A DNA stretch of 64,000 bases from Candidatus Gracilibacteria bacterium GN02-872 (GCA_003260325.1 MOLU01000003.1:57810-121809), one strand, 5' to 3'; counted from the stretch's first letter, positions 31,238 through 43,586 are shown. Made by a program: numbers and translations. The notes: generated by a model not told the origin, from the sequence alone.

Positions 31238-32074
31238 ATGAAAATAATTGATACACATTGTCATCCCTATTTAAACAGCAAAAAAGATATTTCAGGTATT
31301 TTAAAAAACTTTTTTGAAAACTCCTGAGAAGCTTTGATAATAATTTGAACTGATTTAGAAAATAGTTTAGAAGCGATAGAAATAGCAAAGACAAATGAAA
31401 AGATTTTTGTTGCAATTTGAATACATCCTTGTGACATAAAAAATCTAAATCTAGAAAACACAATCTTAAAACTAAAAAATATTTATAAGCAAAATCCTGA
31501 AAAAATAGTTGCAATTTGAGAAATCTGACTTGATTATTATTGGCTAGAAATAGATGCAAATAAGTTTTTTGAGGAAGGAAAAATTATTGATAGAAATGCT
31601 TTTAAAAATGAAATAAAGCAAAAACAAAAACTTTTTTTCAAAGCACAAATAAATTTAGCAAAAGAGCTGAATTTACCGATTGTTATACATAATCGTGATG
31701 CAAAAAATGATATTTTTGAGATTTTAAAAGAAGAAAATTTCAAAAATTTTGTTTTTCATTGTTTTAGCGAAAATTTAGATTTTGCAAAAAAAGTTTTAGA
31801 GTTTTCACCAAATGCAATGATAAGTTTTTCAGGTATTTTAACCTTTAAAAATGCTATTGAAATTAAAGAAACTGCCAAAGATATTCCTTTGGAAAATATC
31901 TTAGCAGAAACAGATAGTCCTTATCTCACTCCAATGCCATTTCGTTGAAAAGAAGAAAATGAACCAATTTTTACAAGATATGTTATAGAAGAGATTGTAA
32001 AGCTGAAAAATCAAGATTTAGAATATATAAGTGAAAAGATTTTTGAAAACAGTAAAAAATTTTTTTGAATTTAA
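31238..32074 (+). CDS. tatD: TatD-family metal-dependent DNase
   Basis: 278 residues. Metal ligands: H7 and H9 in IIDTHCHPY, GEIGLDYYW (Glu), PIVIHNRDA (His), FHCFSEN (His) and ETDSPYLTP (Asp). Full length. TatD proteins act as 3'-5' exonucleases in DNA repair and turnover. Convergent with the membrane protein gene at 32087, 12 bp away. Confidence 0.95.
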
Positions 32075-32086
32075 AAAAAAAAGACG

Positions 32087-32650
32087 CTATTGCTTCTTTT
32101 TTAACTTTGGTAAAACAAGTCACAGCAAAAATAAAAATATCTCTGCAATAAACACAATATACAAGATAAAAACTAATCAAAACATATTTTTAGCTTGGCT
32201 TTCTATATCCGAAAAATAATAATAAATTTCTCAAGTAAAAAATCAGTATAAATTCCAAGAATAAAACAAAATAAAAGCTAAAATCAAAAGTTTTATAAAA
32301 GTTAAAACTAGAAAAAATATTTTTCAAAAAATTCACGAATAATCTAAAAGTGAGAATCTCTGGATTATTGCTGTGTTTAACCTAAACATAAAGCAAATAA
32401 TCATTATAAAAAGTATATGTTTAAAAATTTCTATTTTTATTCAAAGATCTTTTTCAGAGGCAAAACAATATTCTCAAGCTATACAATAATGAACTTGAAG
32501 TATTTGCAAAACAAATCATATTCAAAAAATAACTGATGCAAGACAAAAAATAGAAAAAATCATCATCAAAGAATAAGAAAGCAAATTTCCTCTAGTTTTC
32601 CCTGTTCAGTCAAAATCTGCAATCAAAAATGTTCTAAAAAATGAGATCAT
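32087..32650 (-). CDS. Membrane protein, possibly DUF805-like
   Basis: 187 residues. Four hydrophobic segments (about 20-45, 70-90, 105-130, 145-170). The N-terminal ADFDGTGKTRGNLLSYSLMM and the central MFRLNTAIIQRFSL recall DUF805 proteins, but the match is weak. 22 bp after the gene at 32673. No function can be given. Confidence 0.5.
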
Positions 32651-32672
32651 AAAAATAATTTAAAAGTAAAAT

Positions 32673-33269
32673 TTATTTAGTTTCTTTCTCGTCTTGATAA
32701 AATTCTTGATTTTTCCTAAAGACTTCTTTAAATCAATCAGCATCACCATAATCAGCAAAATATTTTTCCCAATTATGAGAAGAATTCATTTTCTTTGCAT
32801 GTTTTATCGGACACCAATATTTTTCTGTTCTTCAAGCTATTTCCACAGCATAAGCAAAAAGTCAATTTACATAAGAACAATAAATACAATTCAACTTTTC
32901 AACCCAGTTTAAATAATCAAGATGTTTTCTTTCAAGAGTGATATAATCAGACCTTTTCACCAACGGGATACGATAAAGTCTCATAGCAGTTTGTTGGTAC
33001 ATAAACAAAAATAAATCTAAAATCACAGCTGGAATCATCATAGAATAGATAAAAGGAATAGAAAGATATTCTCTAAAAGTTGTAGATTTAGTTGTTTGCC
33101 AAAATGATCTTTTTTTCTTTTTATTTTCAAGCTTCTGTTCTTTTGAAAAAGTTATTTTTCATTTTATGTATTCAAAATTGTATTTTTTCTTTATTCTTTC
33201 ATATTCTTCAGCTAATTCTTTTCTCTTATTTTCTATTTCTTGTAAAATTCTACTTATAGTTGATTTCAT
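32673..33269 (-). CDS. Conserved hypothetical protein with CxxC and YWCPIKH motifs
   Basis: 198 residues. A charged coiled N-terminus (EIENKRKELAEEYERIKKKY) is followed by an aromatic segment with one hydrophobic helix (YSMMIPAVILDLFLFMY). A Cys cluster follows: CIYCSYVNG and YWCPIKHAKK. The three cysteines plus His could bind a metal. The family is unnamed as far as I recognise. In an operon with 32087. Confidence 0.65.
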
Positions 33270-33345
33270 TTTTATTTTTATTAAAATTAAAAGTAAGTAT
33301 AATGTAGCAAAAATAACAAATTAGTCAAATTTTAATTTTAAAAAT

Positions 33346-34044
33346 ATGAGAATAGATAAATATTTAGCAAATTTAGGTTTAATTAGCAGAAAAGATTGCA
33401 AAAAAGTAATAAAATCAGAAAATATTTTTTTAAATGGACAAATAGTTTTAAAAGAGGATCAAAAAATAAAATTTTGAGACAAAATAAAGTTCTTTGATGA
33501 AGAAATAGAATATAAAGAAGATATTTTTTTGATTTTAAATAAACCAAAAGATTTTGTTTGCTCTAGAGTTGAAGAAGCTTGAGCATTAAGTATTTATGAA
33601 AATATTTTTGATTGTCCGTATTCAGAACTTTTAGAAATCGTTTGAAGGCTTGATAAAGACACAACTGGACTTGTTTTGTTTACAAATAATTGAAAAATAA
33701 TTCACAAACTTATTTCACCGAAAAAAAATATTTTTAAAAAATATATAGCAACTCTGGAGTCTGAAATAAACCAAAAAGAAATAGAGAAACTAGAAAAGTG
33801 AGTAATAATTGATGAAAATTACAGAACAAAAAAAGCAAAAGTAAAGCTTTTAGAAAGTAAAAAAATAGAGATTTCTATAAGTGAAGGAAAATTTCACCAA
33901 ATCAAGAAAATGCTTGAAGCTGTAAATAACAAAGTTTTGGAACTTAAAAGAATTGAGATTTGAGAGCTAAAACTATGAAATTTAAAAGTTTGAGAATGGA
34001 GATATTTAAACGACGAAGAGACAAAATATTTACAAAATTTATAA
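33346..34044 (+). CDS. rsuA: RsuA-type 16S rRNA pseudouridine synthase
   Basis: 232 residues. The N-terminal S4 domain begins MRIDKYLANLGLISRKDCKK. The synthase domain has EIVGRLDKDTTGLVLFTNNG with the catalytic Asp. Later come KYIATLE and EGKFHQIKKML, typical of the RsuA/RluB/E/F family. It modifies an rRNA uridine; RsuA itself acts at 16S position 516, but RluB/E/F cannot be excluded. Confidence 0.9.
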
Positions 34045-34074
34045 AAAGCTAGAAATTCTAATTTTCTAGCTTTT
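34043..34074. terminator. Bidirectional terminator, rsuA / histidine kinase
   Basis: AAAAAGCTAGAA / TTCTAGCTTTT. The last codons of the minus-strand kinase lie in the right arm. Confidence 0.8.
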
Positions 34075-34945
34075 CTCAAAAATCTATTTCTACAAAAAAT
34101 TTATTTTCTTTTGAATAAATTTGGCAATGGTATCATAAAAATCTAAGTATTTCCTTAATCAAAGAAAGTCAAAGTCAATATCAATTTTTGATTTTTTCGC
34201 TTCTATATCCTTTAGAAATAAGTTTTTGTATTTCTTCTTCTGTATAATCTTTTTCAATTTTGTTTTCAAAAATGATTTTTTTGTTTTCTATTTTTATAAA
34301 TAATTTTTTATCTTTTGAATATTTTAAGGCATTTTCAATCAAATTCCTAACTATTCTTTTAAACAATATTTCATTAGTTTCGATATAAAAATTAAATTCT
34401 CTATTTTCTATAAAAATATTATTTTTTTGATCAGAAAAATAAGAATTTATATAAGCTTTTAAAAAATTTTCTAGATTTATATCATCTCTTTCAGAGATAT
34501 TTAAAGATTCCGAAAAACTAAGCAAAACATCAATTATATTTATCATATTTTTTAACTCCTCTTGGCTTTTTTTAACAATTTTCTCATCAAATCAATATTT
34601 TAAAACTTCTAAATTTGAAAAAATAACTGAAATTGGAGTTTTTAGTTCATGGGCAAGATAGTGATTATAATCCTTCAAATTTTTATTATAATTATCAATT
34701 TTCTCAAAATGTTTTTTTCAAAAATAATAAACTATCAAATAAATTATAAAAGAAATAATCAAAATAGATAAAAAGGCACTTAAAGTAGTTAATTTATTTG
34801 AAAAAATTCAATAAAAAATATCTTTAAAAAAATCAAAAATAGAATTATCTCACAAAATTCAAAAAAATAATGAAAAACAAGAAATAATTATAGCAATAAC
34901 AATAAAAAATGTAGCTTTTAAAGCAAGAATTTGTTCTCTTTTCAT
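34058..34945 (-). CDS. Sensor histidine kinase
   Basis: 295 residues. Two membrane helices (about 11-30 and 56-80) with a short loop are followed by the dimerisation box HYLAHELKTPISVIFSNL (phospho-His in AHELKTP). The ATPase domain has NLIENALKYS (N box) and GYGLGLSLIKEIL (G box); the loop between is short. It partners the response regulator at 34950, 4 bp away. The signal is unknown; the tiny sensor region suggests membrane-stress sensing. Confidence 0.92.
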
Positions 34946-34949
34946 ATTT

Positions 34950-35615
34950 TTATTCGATTATGTATCAAATTCACTTTATAGTTTTTATAAAATTTTTACC
35001 AAGTTTTTTTCTAATAGAATAAATGTGAGATTCTAAAGTTGTACTATCAAACTCAAGATTTTCTTCACTTTCTCACCAAACATATTCCATAATCTTTACT
35101 TTGTTTTGAGGATATCAAAGATTTTTTGCCAAAAGTTCAATTATTAAATATTGTTTATAAGTAAAAATTTGTTCTTCTCAATTTAAAAGTATCTTTTTTG
35201 AATCAAAATTTATAGAAATATTTCAAATTTGTTTTATGTTTTCAATTTTATTATTTCACCTTTTTAAAATTGATTTTATTCTTGCGATAAGTTCCTCTAT
35301 TTCAAAAGGTTTTGTCATATAATCATCAGCTCACAAATCAAAAAGCTCTAATTTATCATCAAGCATAGAATTTGAAGTCAAAACTATAACTGGAATATTT
35401 TTTCAATTTGATCTTATTTTAACCAAAAATTCTTTTCCATTCATAATTGGCATATTTATATCCAAAATAATCAAATCATAATTTGAATTTCAAAGTTTAG
35501 AAAGAGCTTCTTCTCAACAAAAAGCTCATTCTCAAAGAAAATTATTTTTTTTAAGCAAAAAAATAATATTTTCTCTCAAATTTTTATTATCTTCTACAAC
35601 CAAAATTTTACTCAT
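34950..35615 (-). CDS. OmpR-family response regulator
   Basis: 221 residues. Receiver domain MSKILVVEDNKNLRENI, phospho-acceptor Asp in LIILDINMPIMNG, T in IVLTSN and K in MTKPFEIEELIARI. The C-terminal winged helix shows FTYKQYLIIELLAKN and SHIYSIRKKLGKNFIKTIKG. Transcribed just before its kinase. It probably regulates the divergent DUF4153 gene across the 84-bp gap, where TAACTTAA occurs twice. Confidence 0.95.
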
Positions 35616-35651
35616 TTTTTCCAAAAATATTTAATAATTTCAAGTAAATTT

Positions 35652-35682
35652 TAACTTAACTTTTATTATATTTGTAACTTAA
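35652..35682 (+). promoter_or_regulatory. Direct repeat TAACTTAA x2, candidate response-regulator site
   Basis: TAACTTAA at 35652-35659 and 35675-35682, 23 bp apart, about two helical turns, as with OmpR-type operators. It lies between the regulator gene and the DUF4153 gene. Confidence 0.45.
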
Positions 35683-35699
35683 TTTCTTATATTATACTT

Positions 35700-37553
35700 A
35701 TGAATAATTTTTTATCAATATTTAAAGCAGAAAATGTTCGCAAAAGCTTAGAAAATATTTTGTCTAGGTTTACTTTATCAATGCTACTTTCAATTGTAAT
35801 TACATTTTTATCAATTTATATAATTTATTTAGAGAAAGAATCTATTTCAAAAGAGACAACAGAGCTTGCAAGAATAAATATTTCTTTATTTTTAACTTTT
35901 TTTATAAGTGTTTGAACTTACATCTTTTGAGAATCTTATGGTCTAAGTAAAGTTAGAAATACTGTTTTGCAACTTGTTGCAATTATACTGTGATTTATGT
36001 TTTGCCTGTATTTTGAAGCAAATCCTAGTAATTTTGAAAATCACATATTTTTTATGATAAGTTTTATTTGTGCGATTTGTTTTATATTTTTTGCACCTTA
36101 CGTAAAAAAAATATTTAATAAAAAAGAAGAAATTAAAAAAACTCAAGAAAATTATTATGCTTATTTTTCAGCTATTTTATACAGTCTTTCAACTGCAATT
36201 TTGATATGATGAATAATTTTTATTTTAACTTCAATTTGACTTTTTACGATTGATGTACTGTTTAAAGCTAATATTTGATGAAGAGCTTATTGATATGCTT
36301 TTAGTATTGCATTTTCACTTATTGCTTCAGCTATCTGATTAAATAGTATTCCTCAAAAAGAAAGCTTTGAGAAAGGAAATTATAATGAAAATCATTTTTC
36401 TTTATTTTTGATAAAATATGTTTTAATTCCTTTTATTTTTGCGTATTTTGTTATTCTTTATGTTTATAGCGCAAAAGTTTTGATTGATTTTTCAAATTGG
36501 CCTAGAGGTGAGATTTCTTGGCTTGTGATAATTTTTTCAACTTTTTGATATTTTACTTATATTTTATCATATATTTATGAAGAAAAAATCCATTTAATAA
36601 AGATTTTTAGAAAATATTTTCCTTTTGTAGTTTTACCTCAGATTTTCATGCTTTTTTATTCAATATTTTTAAGAATAAATCAGTACAACTTGACTGTAAA
36701 TAGATATTTTGTTTTGCTTTTTGGTTTTTGGCTTCTTTTTATAACTATTTATTTTATTTTCTCAAAAAGAAAATATTTAGCTTTTATAGTTTTTAGCTTA
36801 TTTAGCTTTTCAACAGTGATTTCAATTTGACCTTGGTCAGTTTATAAACTTCCTGAAGGTTTACAAACAGAAGAGTTAAAAAAAGACTTAAAATTTGTTT
36901 GAATTTTGAAGGAAAATGGAAAAATTATACCTTTTAATAATAAAGAAAAAGGCAAAAATAAAGAAATTTTAGAAAAAAGAAGAGAAATAGAAAATAGAAT
37001 CAGATACATTTGTAATTGGCATAACTGTGAAAAGCTAATAAAAGATTTGAAATTAGAATGAAAAATAAAAGAAAATTATGCTTATAATTTGCATGATTAC
37101 TTAGATAGTTCGTATTATGAATATTCTTACATTGACAAAAATGGAAATTTTGATGTCTTAAATATTTATTTCCCAAATATAGATGAAAGAAAAGAAATAA
37201 AATGATATGAGTATCATTATTCACAAATACCTACTTATAAAGAAAAAACTAGTAAAAATTATATTTATCTAAATTTCAAAGAGAAAAAAATTTATGTTTA
37301 TGAAAATTGAGAAAATATTGATATTTTAGACTTTACAAATATAATAGAAAAGATAATTAAAGAGTATTGAGAGATATGAAGTATAAAGGAAAAATTAGAA
37401 AAACCTTTAATTTTTGAATTAGAATGAAATAAAATAAAAGCAAAGCTATTTATAAATGGAGCTTATTTCAGAATAAAAGATTGAAAAACTTATGAATCTG
37501 ATGATAATTTTAGAAATACAATCTCTTGAGAATTTATTTATTCTAAAAAATAA
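35700..37553 (+). CDS. DUF4153 membrane protein
   Basis: 617 residues. About thirteen membrane segments in the first 400 residues, then a soluble C-terminal domain of about 210 residues. The family signature is LTVNRYFVLLFGFWLLFI with GPWSVYKLPEG after the last helix. The ATG sits only 4 nt beyond a TATTAT, so the mRNA may be leaderless. Function of DUF4153 is unknown. Divergent from the two-component system. Confidence 0.8.
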
Positions 37554-37588
37554 AAATATTTTATAATTTAAAATGACTTTCAAAAAAT

Positions 37589-39052
37589 ATGAGAAAATGT
37601 ATATTGTTTATTTTAACTACTATTTTTATAGTATCTTGTTCAATTAGTTGAGCAAATGATCCTCAAAAAAATACAGATTTAGAACATATCTGAAATGTTA
37701 CTTCTGGTGAGAAACTAACTACAGATAAACTAAATTTCCACTTTGATTATCCTATTTATGAAGGATCAACAATAGATAAAACTATAAAAGAATGGTGAGA
37801 AAAGCTCATAAATGACGCAAATAAAGAAATCGAAGAAAATAAAAAGAACTGATTAAAAGATATAACTCCAGAATTGTATTATTCATTTAATAAATATAAA
37901 GATAAGTGAATAAATAGCATAGTTTACAATGTTTGAAAAATGATTTCAAGAGGTCATCCAGAAAACATTATAAAAATATTTTACATAGATGAAAAGTGAA
38001 AAGAAATAAATCAAAATGACTTTTTTAAGTTTACAGAGCAAACAAAAAATATTTTTGAGCAGAAGCTTTTAAACAAAGTAAAAACTATTGAATGAGTTTT
38101 TGAGGATCAAGAAGCTTTAAAATCTGTAGTAAAAAATTATTTAAATGATATGAAATTTTACTTTGATTCTGAAAAAATAGTATTTTTATTTGAACAATAT
38201 ACAGTTTGACCTTATTCTAGTGGAATTTTAGAAGTAGAATTTTATTTCAGTGAATTAAAAGAATATTTAAATCCAGAAATTTTTCCTGAAATAAAAAAAG
38301 AATTAGAGAAAAAGCAAGAACAAGAAGCAAAACAATCAAATCTAAAAAATGACGAATCAAACTCTTGAAAAAATGAAGTAAATGCAGCAAAAATAGAAAC
38401 AAAAACTTGAACTCAAAAAGAAAAAACAGCTAGAAAAGATTGAAAGAAATACATAGCTTTGACTTTTGATGACGGTCCAAGTAAAAAAACAACTCCTCAA
38501 TTATTAGATATTTTAAAAGAAAATAACGTAAAAGCAACTTTCTTCGTACTTTGAAAAAACGCATCATTTTTCCCTGAAATAATAAAAAGAGAACATGATG
38601 AATGACATGAGATCTGAAGTCATACTTGGGATCACCCAAACTTGCTAAATTTATCTGAAGCAAAAATAAAAAAACAAATAGAATCAACTGATGAAGAAAT
38701 ACAAAAAATTATTTGAATAAAGCCAACTCTACTTAGACCTCCTTATGGAAGTCATAACAAAAAAATTGATAATATGGCTAAAAAAACAATTGTTATGTGG
38801 AATGTAGATAGCTTAGACTGGAAAAATAGAAATGTAAAGAAAAATCTTTCTACTGCACTAAAACAAGTTCAACCAGGTTCTATAATTCTTTTTCATGATA
38901 TTCACCAACCATCTGTTGATACAATTGATTCTCTGATAAAAGAGCTTAAAAAGCAATGATATGAATTTGTAACTGTTTCTGAATTACTTCAAGAACACAC
39001 TGATATAGAAAAAAAAGTTTGTTTCGGAGAGTTTAAGTGTGATGCTTACTAA
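37589..39052 (+). CDS. Polysaccharide deacetylase (NodB) with N-terminal RsiV/DUF3298-like region
   Basis: 487 residues. A signal peptide or lipoprotein-like N-terminus ([14 protein letters not shown]) and about 200 residues resembling PdaC/RsiV-type N-terminal domains precede the NodB domain (residues about 285-475). Motif 1 is LTFDDGPS (D294, D295), motif 2 is GSHTWDHPN (two His), motif 3 is RPPYGSHN, motif 4 is WNVDSLDW and motif 5 is ILFHDIH. All zinc and catalytic residues are present. It probably deacetylates peptidoglycan GlcNAc or another envelope glycan. Confidence 0.9.
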
Positions 39053-39067
39053 CTTATTTTTAAAAAT

Positions 39068-39952
39068 ATGACTTGAATAACTGAAAAAACGACAGGTAGT
39101 TGATTATTAAATGATTCAATAAACAGTTTTGTAAGTACTTCTGAAAAATATTTAAATGTACTTATAGAGTATGCAAAAGATTTTTCTCCAAGACTACTTT
39201 GAGCAATTTTAGCTTTATGGATAGGGTTCAAAATAATTTGACTTTTAAATAATGTGATAAAAAGATCAATGGAAAAAGCAAGAATTGATCCGATGATCAA
39301 AGCTTTTTCCTTGAGTTTTATCTCTATTGTTTTAAAAATATCTGTTTTTCTTAGTGCTGCTTCTATGCTTGGTTTCCAAACTACTTCGTTTGTAGCTTTG
39401 TTTACAGCAGCCTGAGTTGCAGTTGGTATGTCTCTTTCAGGAACTTTACAAAATTTTGCTTGAGGAATAATTATTCTTACATTTAAGCTTTATAAAATTT
39501 GAGACTATATTTCGATTTGATGAAATGAATGAACTGTAAAAAGTATTCGTATTTTTCATACAATTATTCTAACTCCAGATAGAAAAACTCTAATTGTTCC
39601 AAACTCTCAAATAAGTAACTGAACAATGATAAATTTTTCAAAAGAAGAAATCAGAAGGTTAGATGTAAGTATTTGAATTTGATATGATTCTGATATAAAT
39701 TTTGTTAAAAATATTTTTATGAAAATACTTGAATCTGACGAGAGAATACTTAAAACAGATGACCATAACATAAATATTTTTGTAAATGAATTAAGAGACA
39801 GTGCAGTTTTAATAACTATGAGATTTTTTGTTCAATCTGAAAATTTATTAAAGGTAAAATGGGAGGTTTATGAAAAAGTATTGATTACTTGTAGAGAAAA
39901 CAATATTACCATACCATTCCCTACAACAGATATACACTTATATAACAAATAG
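39068..39952 (+). CDS. mscS: MscS-family mechanosensitive channel
   Basis: 294 residues. Three membrane helices, the pore-lining one TAAGVAVGMSLSGTLQNFAG with the Gly/Ala pattern of MscS TM3. Then the beta domain (YKIGDYISIGGNEGTVKSI, LTPDRKTLIVPNSQIS). The C-terminal alpha-beta domain ends with NITIPFPTTDIHLY. Opens on osmotic downshock. 15 bp after the deacetylase, so co-transcribed. Confidence 0.95.
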
Positions 39953-40016
39953 TATTGATTTTTCAGAAAAAATATTTATAATATAAAAATAAATTAGCAA
40001 TAAATACTTTTTATAT

Positions 40017-40364
40017 ATGAGAAAAAATGAATTTCAAACTTTTGAAAAAGAATACTGTCCATTTACTGAACTTGTTCATTTCTTATCAAAAAAATGGATG
40101 ATTGTAGTTTTAAAATCAATAAGTGATTGATGTAAATCATTTACAGATATAGAAAAAAATTTAGTTTGAGTAAATCCTAGAATCCTTTCAAATAGACTAA
40201 AAGACTTACAAGAGAAAAATTTTGTTGTTAAAAAAATTTTGACAAAATGAGCTCACAGAGCTGTTTACTGTCTGACTCTACAGTGAAAATCATTATCTTG
40301 ACATATAGATTCGATTTCAGCTTGGGCAAAGGAAAATTATGAAAAAACTAAGAAAAATTCTTAG
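40017..40364 (+). CDS. HxlR-family transcriptional regulator
   Basis: 115 residues, a compact winged helix: CPFTELVHFLSKKWMIVVLK, then NPRILSNRLKDLQEKNFV (recognition region) and the wing KKILTKGAHRAVYCLT. One Cys (C14) near the N-terminus could sense redox, as in some HxlR members. Single gene with an embedded terminator. It precedes the metal transporter, but a regulatory link is inferred only from position. Confidence 0.93.
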
Positions 40365-40370
40365 TTTTTT
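40342..40370 (+). terminator. Terminator overlapping the end of the HxlR gene
   Basis: AAAAAACTAAGA / TCTTAGTTTTTT, loop AAAAT. The stop codon lies in the right arm. Confidence 0.8.
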
Positions 40371-40394
40371 AATTAAAAAAAATTTCTAAAAATT

Positions 40395-41846
40395 ATGAAA
40401 AAATTTATTATAAGTATTTTTCTGACTATCTTAATATTTTTTAATTTATTCACAAAAGAATCTTTAGCTTGCTCTATTCCTCCAGATATTTTAAATAGAT
40501 TTTATGTTTATGAAGAGAATAACAAGCTAAAAATAGAGTACAGCCTTTACACTTGGCAAAAAATAAAGGAAAAACTTAAAAAATCTTTCAAGGAAAATAC
40601 AAACAAAGATTTAACTGAAGAAAATATTGATGTTTTTATTCAAAAATATATAAAAGAAATATCCAGTTTAAGCCTAAATTGAATTCCTATTGAATTAAAA
40701 CTTGAATCTGTAAAAATAGATGAGCAAATGGAAGACTGAAATCCATATTTACTAATCAGATTTGAAACACAGTTTACTGAATTGCAAGAAGAAAATAAAT
40801 TTAAACTTACTTATAAAAAAGAAATTTTCAAGAAAATTTCTGATTTGGTTCATTCTTATATTTATTCTGATATAGAAGACGATTTAGAAATGGACGGTTC
40901 ATTTAAAAAGTGAGATAAGCAATTTGAAATTTACTATTTTAAATGATGGAAATACTGAATTTCAAGCGAATTAACAAAAGAAGAAGAAAAAGAATTAGAG
41001 TACAATTTAAATATTTTAAAACTAGAAAAGGCTGAAAATCCATACAAAAAAGAAATCAATAAAGTTTCAGATTCACCTTTATTGACAGTAAACAACAATA
41101 ATAATTTAAAAATAGATTGAGTTAGGATTTGAAAATATTTTGAAAACTTTTTAAACAAAGATATTTGAATCTTTATGCAAATATTTGGAATAATTTTTGC
41201 AATTTGATTTTGAGCTTTACACTGACTTCTCCCTTGACATGCAAAAAGCATAGTATGAACTTTTACTTTGAATCACAAAAACTCAAAAAAAGAAATACTT
41301 ATTTTGATTTTAGCTATAACACTTTCTCACACATTTTTTATTTTTTTAATTGCTATTTTTATACAATTATTAAATTATTGAGTTTGAACTTCTAGCTTAT
41401 TTGTAAGTAATTTAAGCCATTTTTGATATATAATTTTTTGATTATATTTTTGTTTTTATGCAGTCAAAAATATTTTTTTGAAAAAAAATCACGAAAAAAA
41501 TTGTAGTTGTGGATGCAAACACAATCATGAACACAATGAAGAAAAAAAATCTTGATTAAAAAGAGCCTTAGTTGCAGGAATTATTTTTTGATGTAACCCT
41601 TGTATAGATGCATTAGTTTTATTTATATTTTCTTTTAGCATTTGAAATGTGTTTTATGCAAGTTTGATTGTTTTAGCTTTTAGTTTAGGACTTAGCTTGA
41701 TGCTTGGATTAATTGCATTTTTAGTTGGAAAATGATATAAATTTCTATCAAGCAGAAGTTGAGAAAGTATCAAAAAAATACTTGACTTCCTAGTTTTATG
41801 AATGTGAATAGTGATTATAGTAATTTGAGCTTTGTGAATCACTTAA
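40395..41846 (+). CDS. NicO/RcnA-type metal transporter with an N-terminal exported domain
   Basis: 483 residues. A signal peptide (MKKFIISIFLTILIFFNLFT) is followed by about 220 extracytoplasmic residues (unknown fold). Next comes a six-helix module with the NicO motif GALHGLLPGHAKSIVG and, in a cytoplasmic loop, a Cys/His cluster (NCSCGCKHNHEHNEE). A FGCNPCIDALVLF segment follows. The motifs place it with high-affinity nickel/cobalt or RcnA-like exporters; the metal and direction are uncertain. The gene at 41878 is convergent. Confidence 0.85.
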
Positions 41847-41874
41847 AAAAGTAGGTTAAATTAACCTACTTTTT
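41845..41874. terminator. Bidirectional terminator, NicO gene / 41878 gene
   Basis: AAAAAAGTAGGTTAA / TTAACCTACTTTTT, near-perfect palindrome between convergent genes. Confidence 0.85.
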
Positions 41875-41877
41875 ATG

Positions 41878-43017
41878 TTAGAATTCTACATCATCAGCAA
41901 TGTTTCATTCTCATTGTTCTGCAAATTTCTTCAAGTACTCGTGTTTTTTAGCTTCCATATGAGTCATCATTTGTGCCATATTTGCAGTGTTACTCATATG
42001 CTTCATCGCAGCACTACTCATATCTCAAATAGAAATTCCAAAATTTTGTTGTAGCCAAGCAGCTCCATCTAAACCTGATTCATAAGCAGCTTGTTGAGCT
42101 CATTGCATTTCATAATAAAACTTTATGTCATTTTGAATTTTTGAAACAAAATCTTCTCAAGTAGAGTTATTTCAAGAATCTTTTTTCAATGAAGAAAATT
42201 TTGTATTTGCAGTTGGATTTGCAAAATACTGACTATAAAGTGACATAACAGCCATAGTTTGATCTTCTTGCATTCTTTTTATCCAGATTTGATTTGCTTC
42301 ATCAAAAATAGGTCTTTCTACTCAAAGAGCTTTACAAATATCATCTTCACTAAATCCATTTGACAAGAAATATGCACTACAAGCATAATCTTCCAAAGTA
42401 ATTCAGTGAATAGGTTCAAGCAAAGGGTTTGATTCATCAAAACTTACCTTTGCAAAATTATCAAACTCAGAGTTGTAAAGTTCTCAGTTTTCATCATAAG
42501 AAAACAAGAAAGAGTCACTATCAGCATTATAATCATTACTCAGTTTTTGCATCAAGTTATTGTTTGCTTTTAGTTGAGCTTGTTCTTCAGGAGTTCATCT
42601 TTTTCCTGCTGCTCTCATCTCAATCAAAGTTTTGTAACCGTTATCCATTAAGTTATCAAATGCATCTAGATATTTTTCAGTAGCAATCAAAAAAGATGCA
42701 TCTCCTTTATAATATCAAAGTGCATTTGCTTCAGCTTTGTAATCTTGAATATCTTTTTTCCATTGTAACCTAACTGCTTCAGCTTCTGCAAAATCATTTG
42801 CATCCATTGCAGCATTCATTTCAGCTAAGTTATCTTGGATTTTATTCACTATACACATAAGTTCGTTATTGTACTCAATATGATTATCAAAGCTCCCTTT
42901 TGCATAGTAAACACCGTCATCATCATAACCTCAAGTTACTGAAGCATCAGAAGAAATTTCATCAGATTTTGAAAAATCATTTTGACCAAACATGTTCTTA
43001 AACAAATCTTTAAACAT
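41878..43017 (-). CDS. Unknown acidic protein, paralogue of the 43068 gene
   Basis: 379 residues. An amphipathic N-terminus (MFKDLFKNMFGQNDFSKSDE) and Asp-rich linker lead to a domain of about 110 residues shared with its neighbour (MNAAMDANDFAEAEAVRLQW, then NLMDNGYKTLIEMRAAGKRG). The rest, specific to this protein, is helical with a His/Met-rich end (MKHMSNTANMAQMMTHMEAK). No signal peptide, no membrane helix. Family not recognised; the duplicated module and acidic linker suggest a structural or binding role. Confidence 0.6.
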
Positions 43018-43035
43018 AATATTTAAAATTATAAA

Positions 43036-43057
43036 ATAAAAACCCGGCTAAGCGGGT
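43036..43057 (-). terminator. GC-rich terminator between the two paralogues
   Basis: On the minus strand CCCG / CGGG with a CTTAGC loop, followed by TTTTT. It is unusually GC-rich for this genome. Confidence 0.7.
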
Positions 43058-43067
43058 AGTTTATAGA

Positions 43068-43586
43068 TTAGTCATCTTCATATTTCTCTAAGAATTCATC
43101 ACCAACATCATTCAAAACAGCAGTAAATCTTTGGATTTCATCATTATTTGCTTTTAGTTGAGCTTGTTCTTCAGGAGTTCATCTTTTCCCAGCAGTTCTC
43201 ATCTCAATTAGAGTTTTATAACCATTATCCATCAAATCATTCCAAGATTTTAAATATGAAGTAGCTGCATCAAGAAGCATTCTATCATTTCATCTAAAAG
43301 CTCCTATTTCATCAATTTCTTTTTGATAAGATTTTAAATCTTCTTTCCATTGTAATCTCACTTTTTCTGCTTTTGCAAAATCATTTGCATCCATAGCTGC
43401 ATTCATATCATTCATGTTGTTTGTAACTTGATTTGTAGTTATTATGATTTCATCATTGTAATCAGTTGGATCGTTCAAATCTACTCCATCATCATTATCA
43501 TCGTCATCTCAAAGAATTTGTTTTAGTTCTGGGCTCATTTCAGGAGCTCAACCAAACATTTGTTTAATAGAATCAAAAAATCCCAT
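43068..43586 (-). CDS. Unknown acidic protein, short paralogue of 41878-43017
   Basis: 172 residues. N-terminus MGFFDSIKQMFGGAPEMSPE (amphipathic), a poly-acidic stretch (GDDDDNDDG), then the shared module MNAAMDANDFAKAEKVRLQW and LMDNGYKTLIEMRTAGKRG. It lacks the C-terminal half of the longer paralogue. Separate transcription units are likely because a terminator lies between them. Confidence 0.6.

Noticed and set aside
31224..31559. 111-residue minus-strand open frame
   Set aside because: It lies opposite tatD, whose metal-binding motifs are intact.
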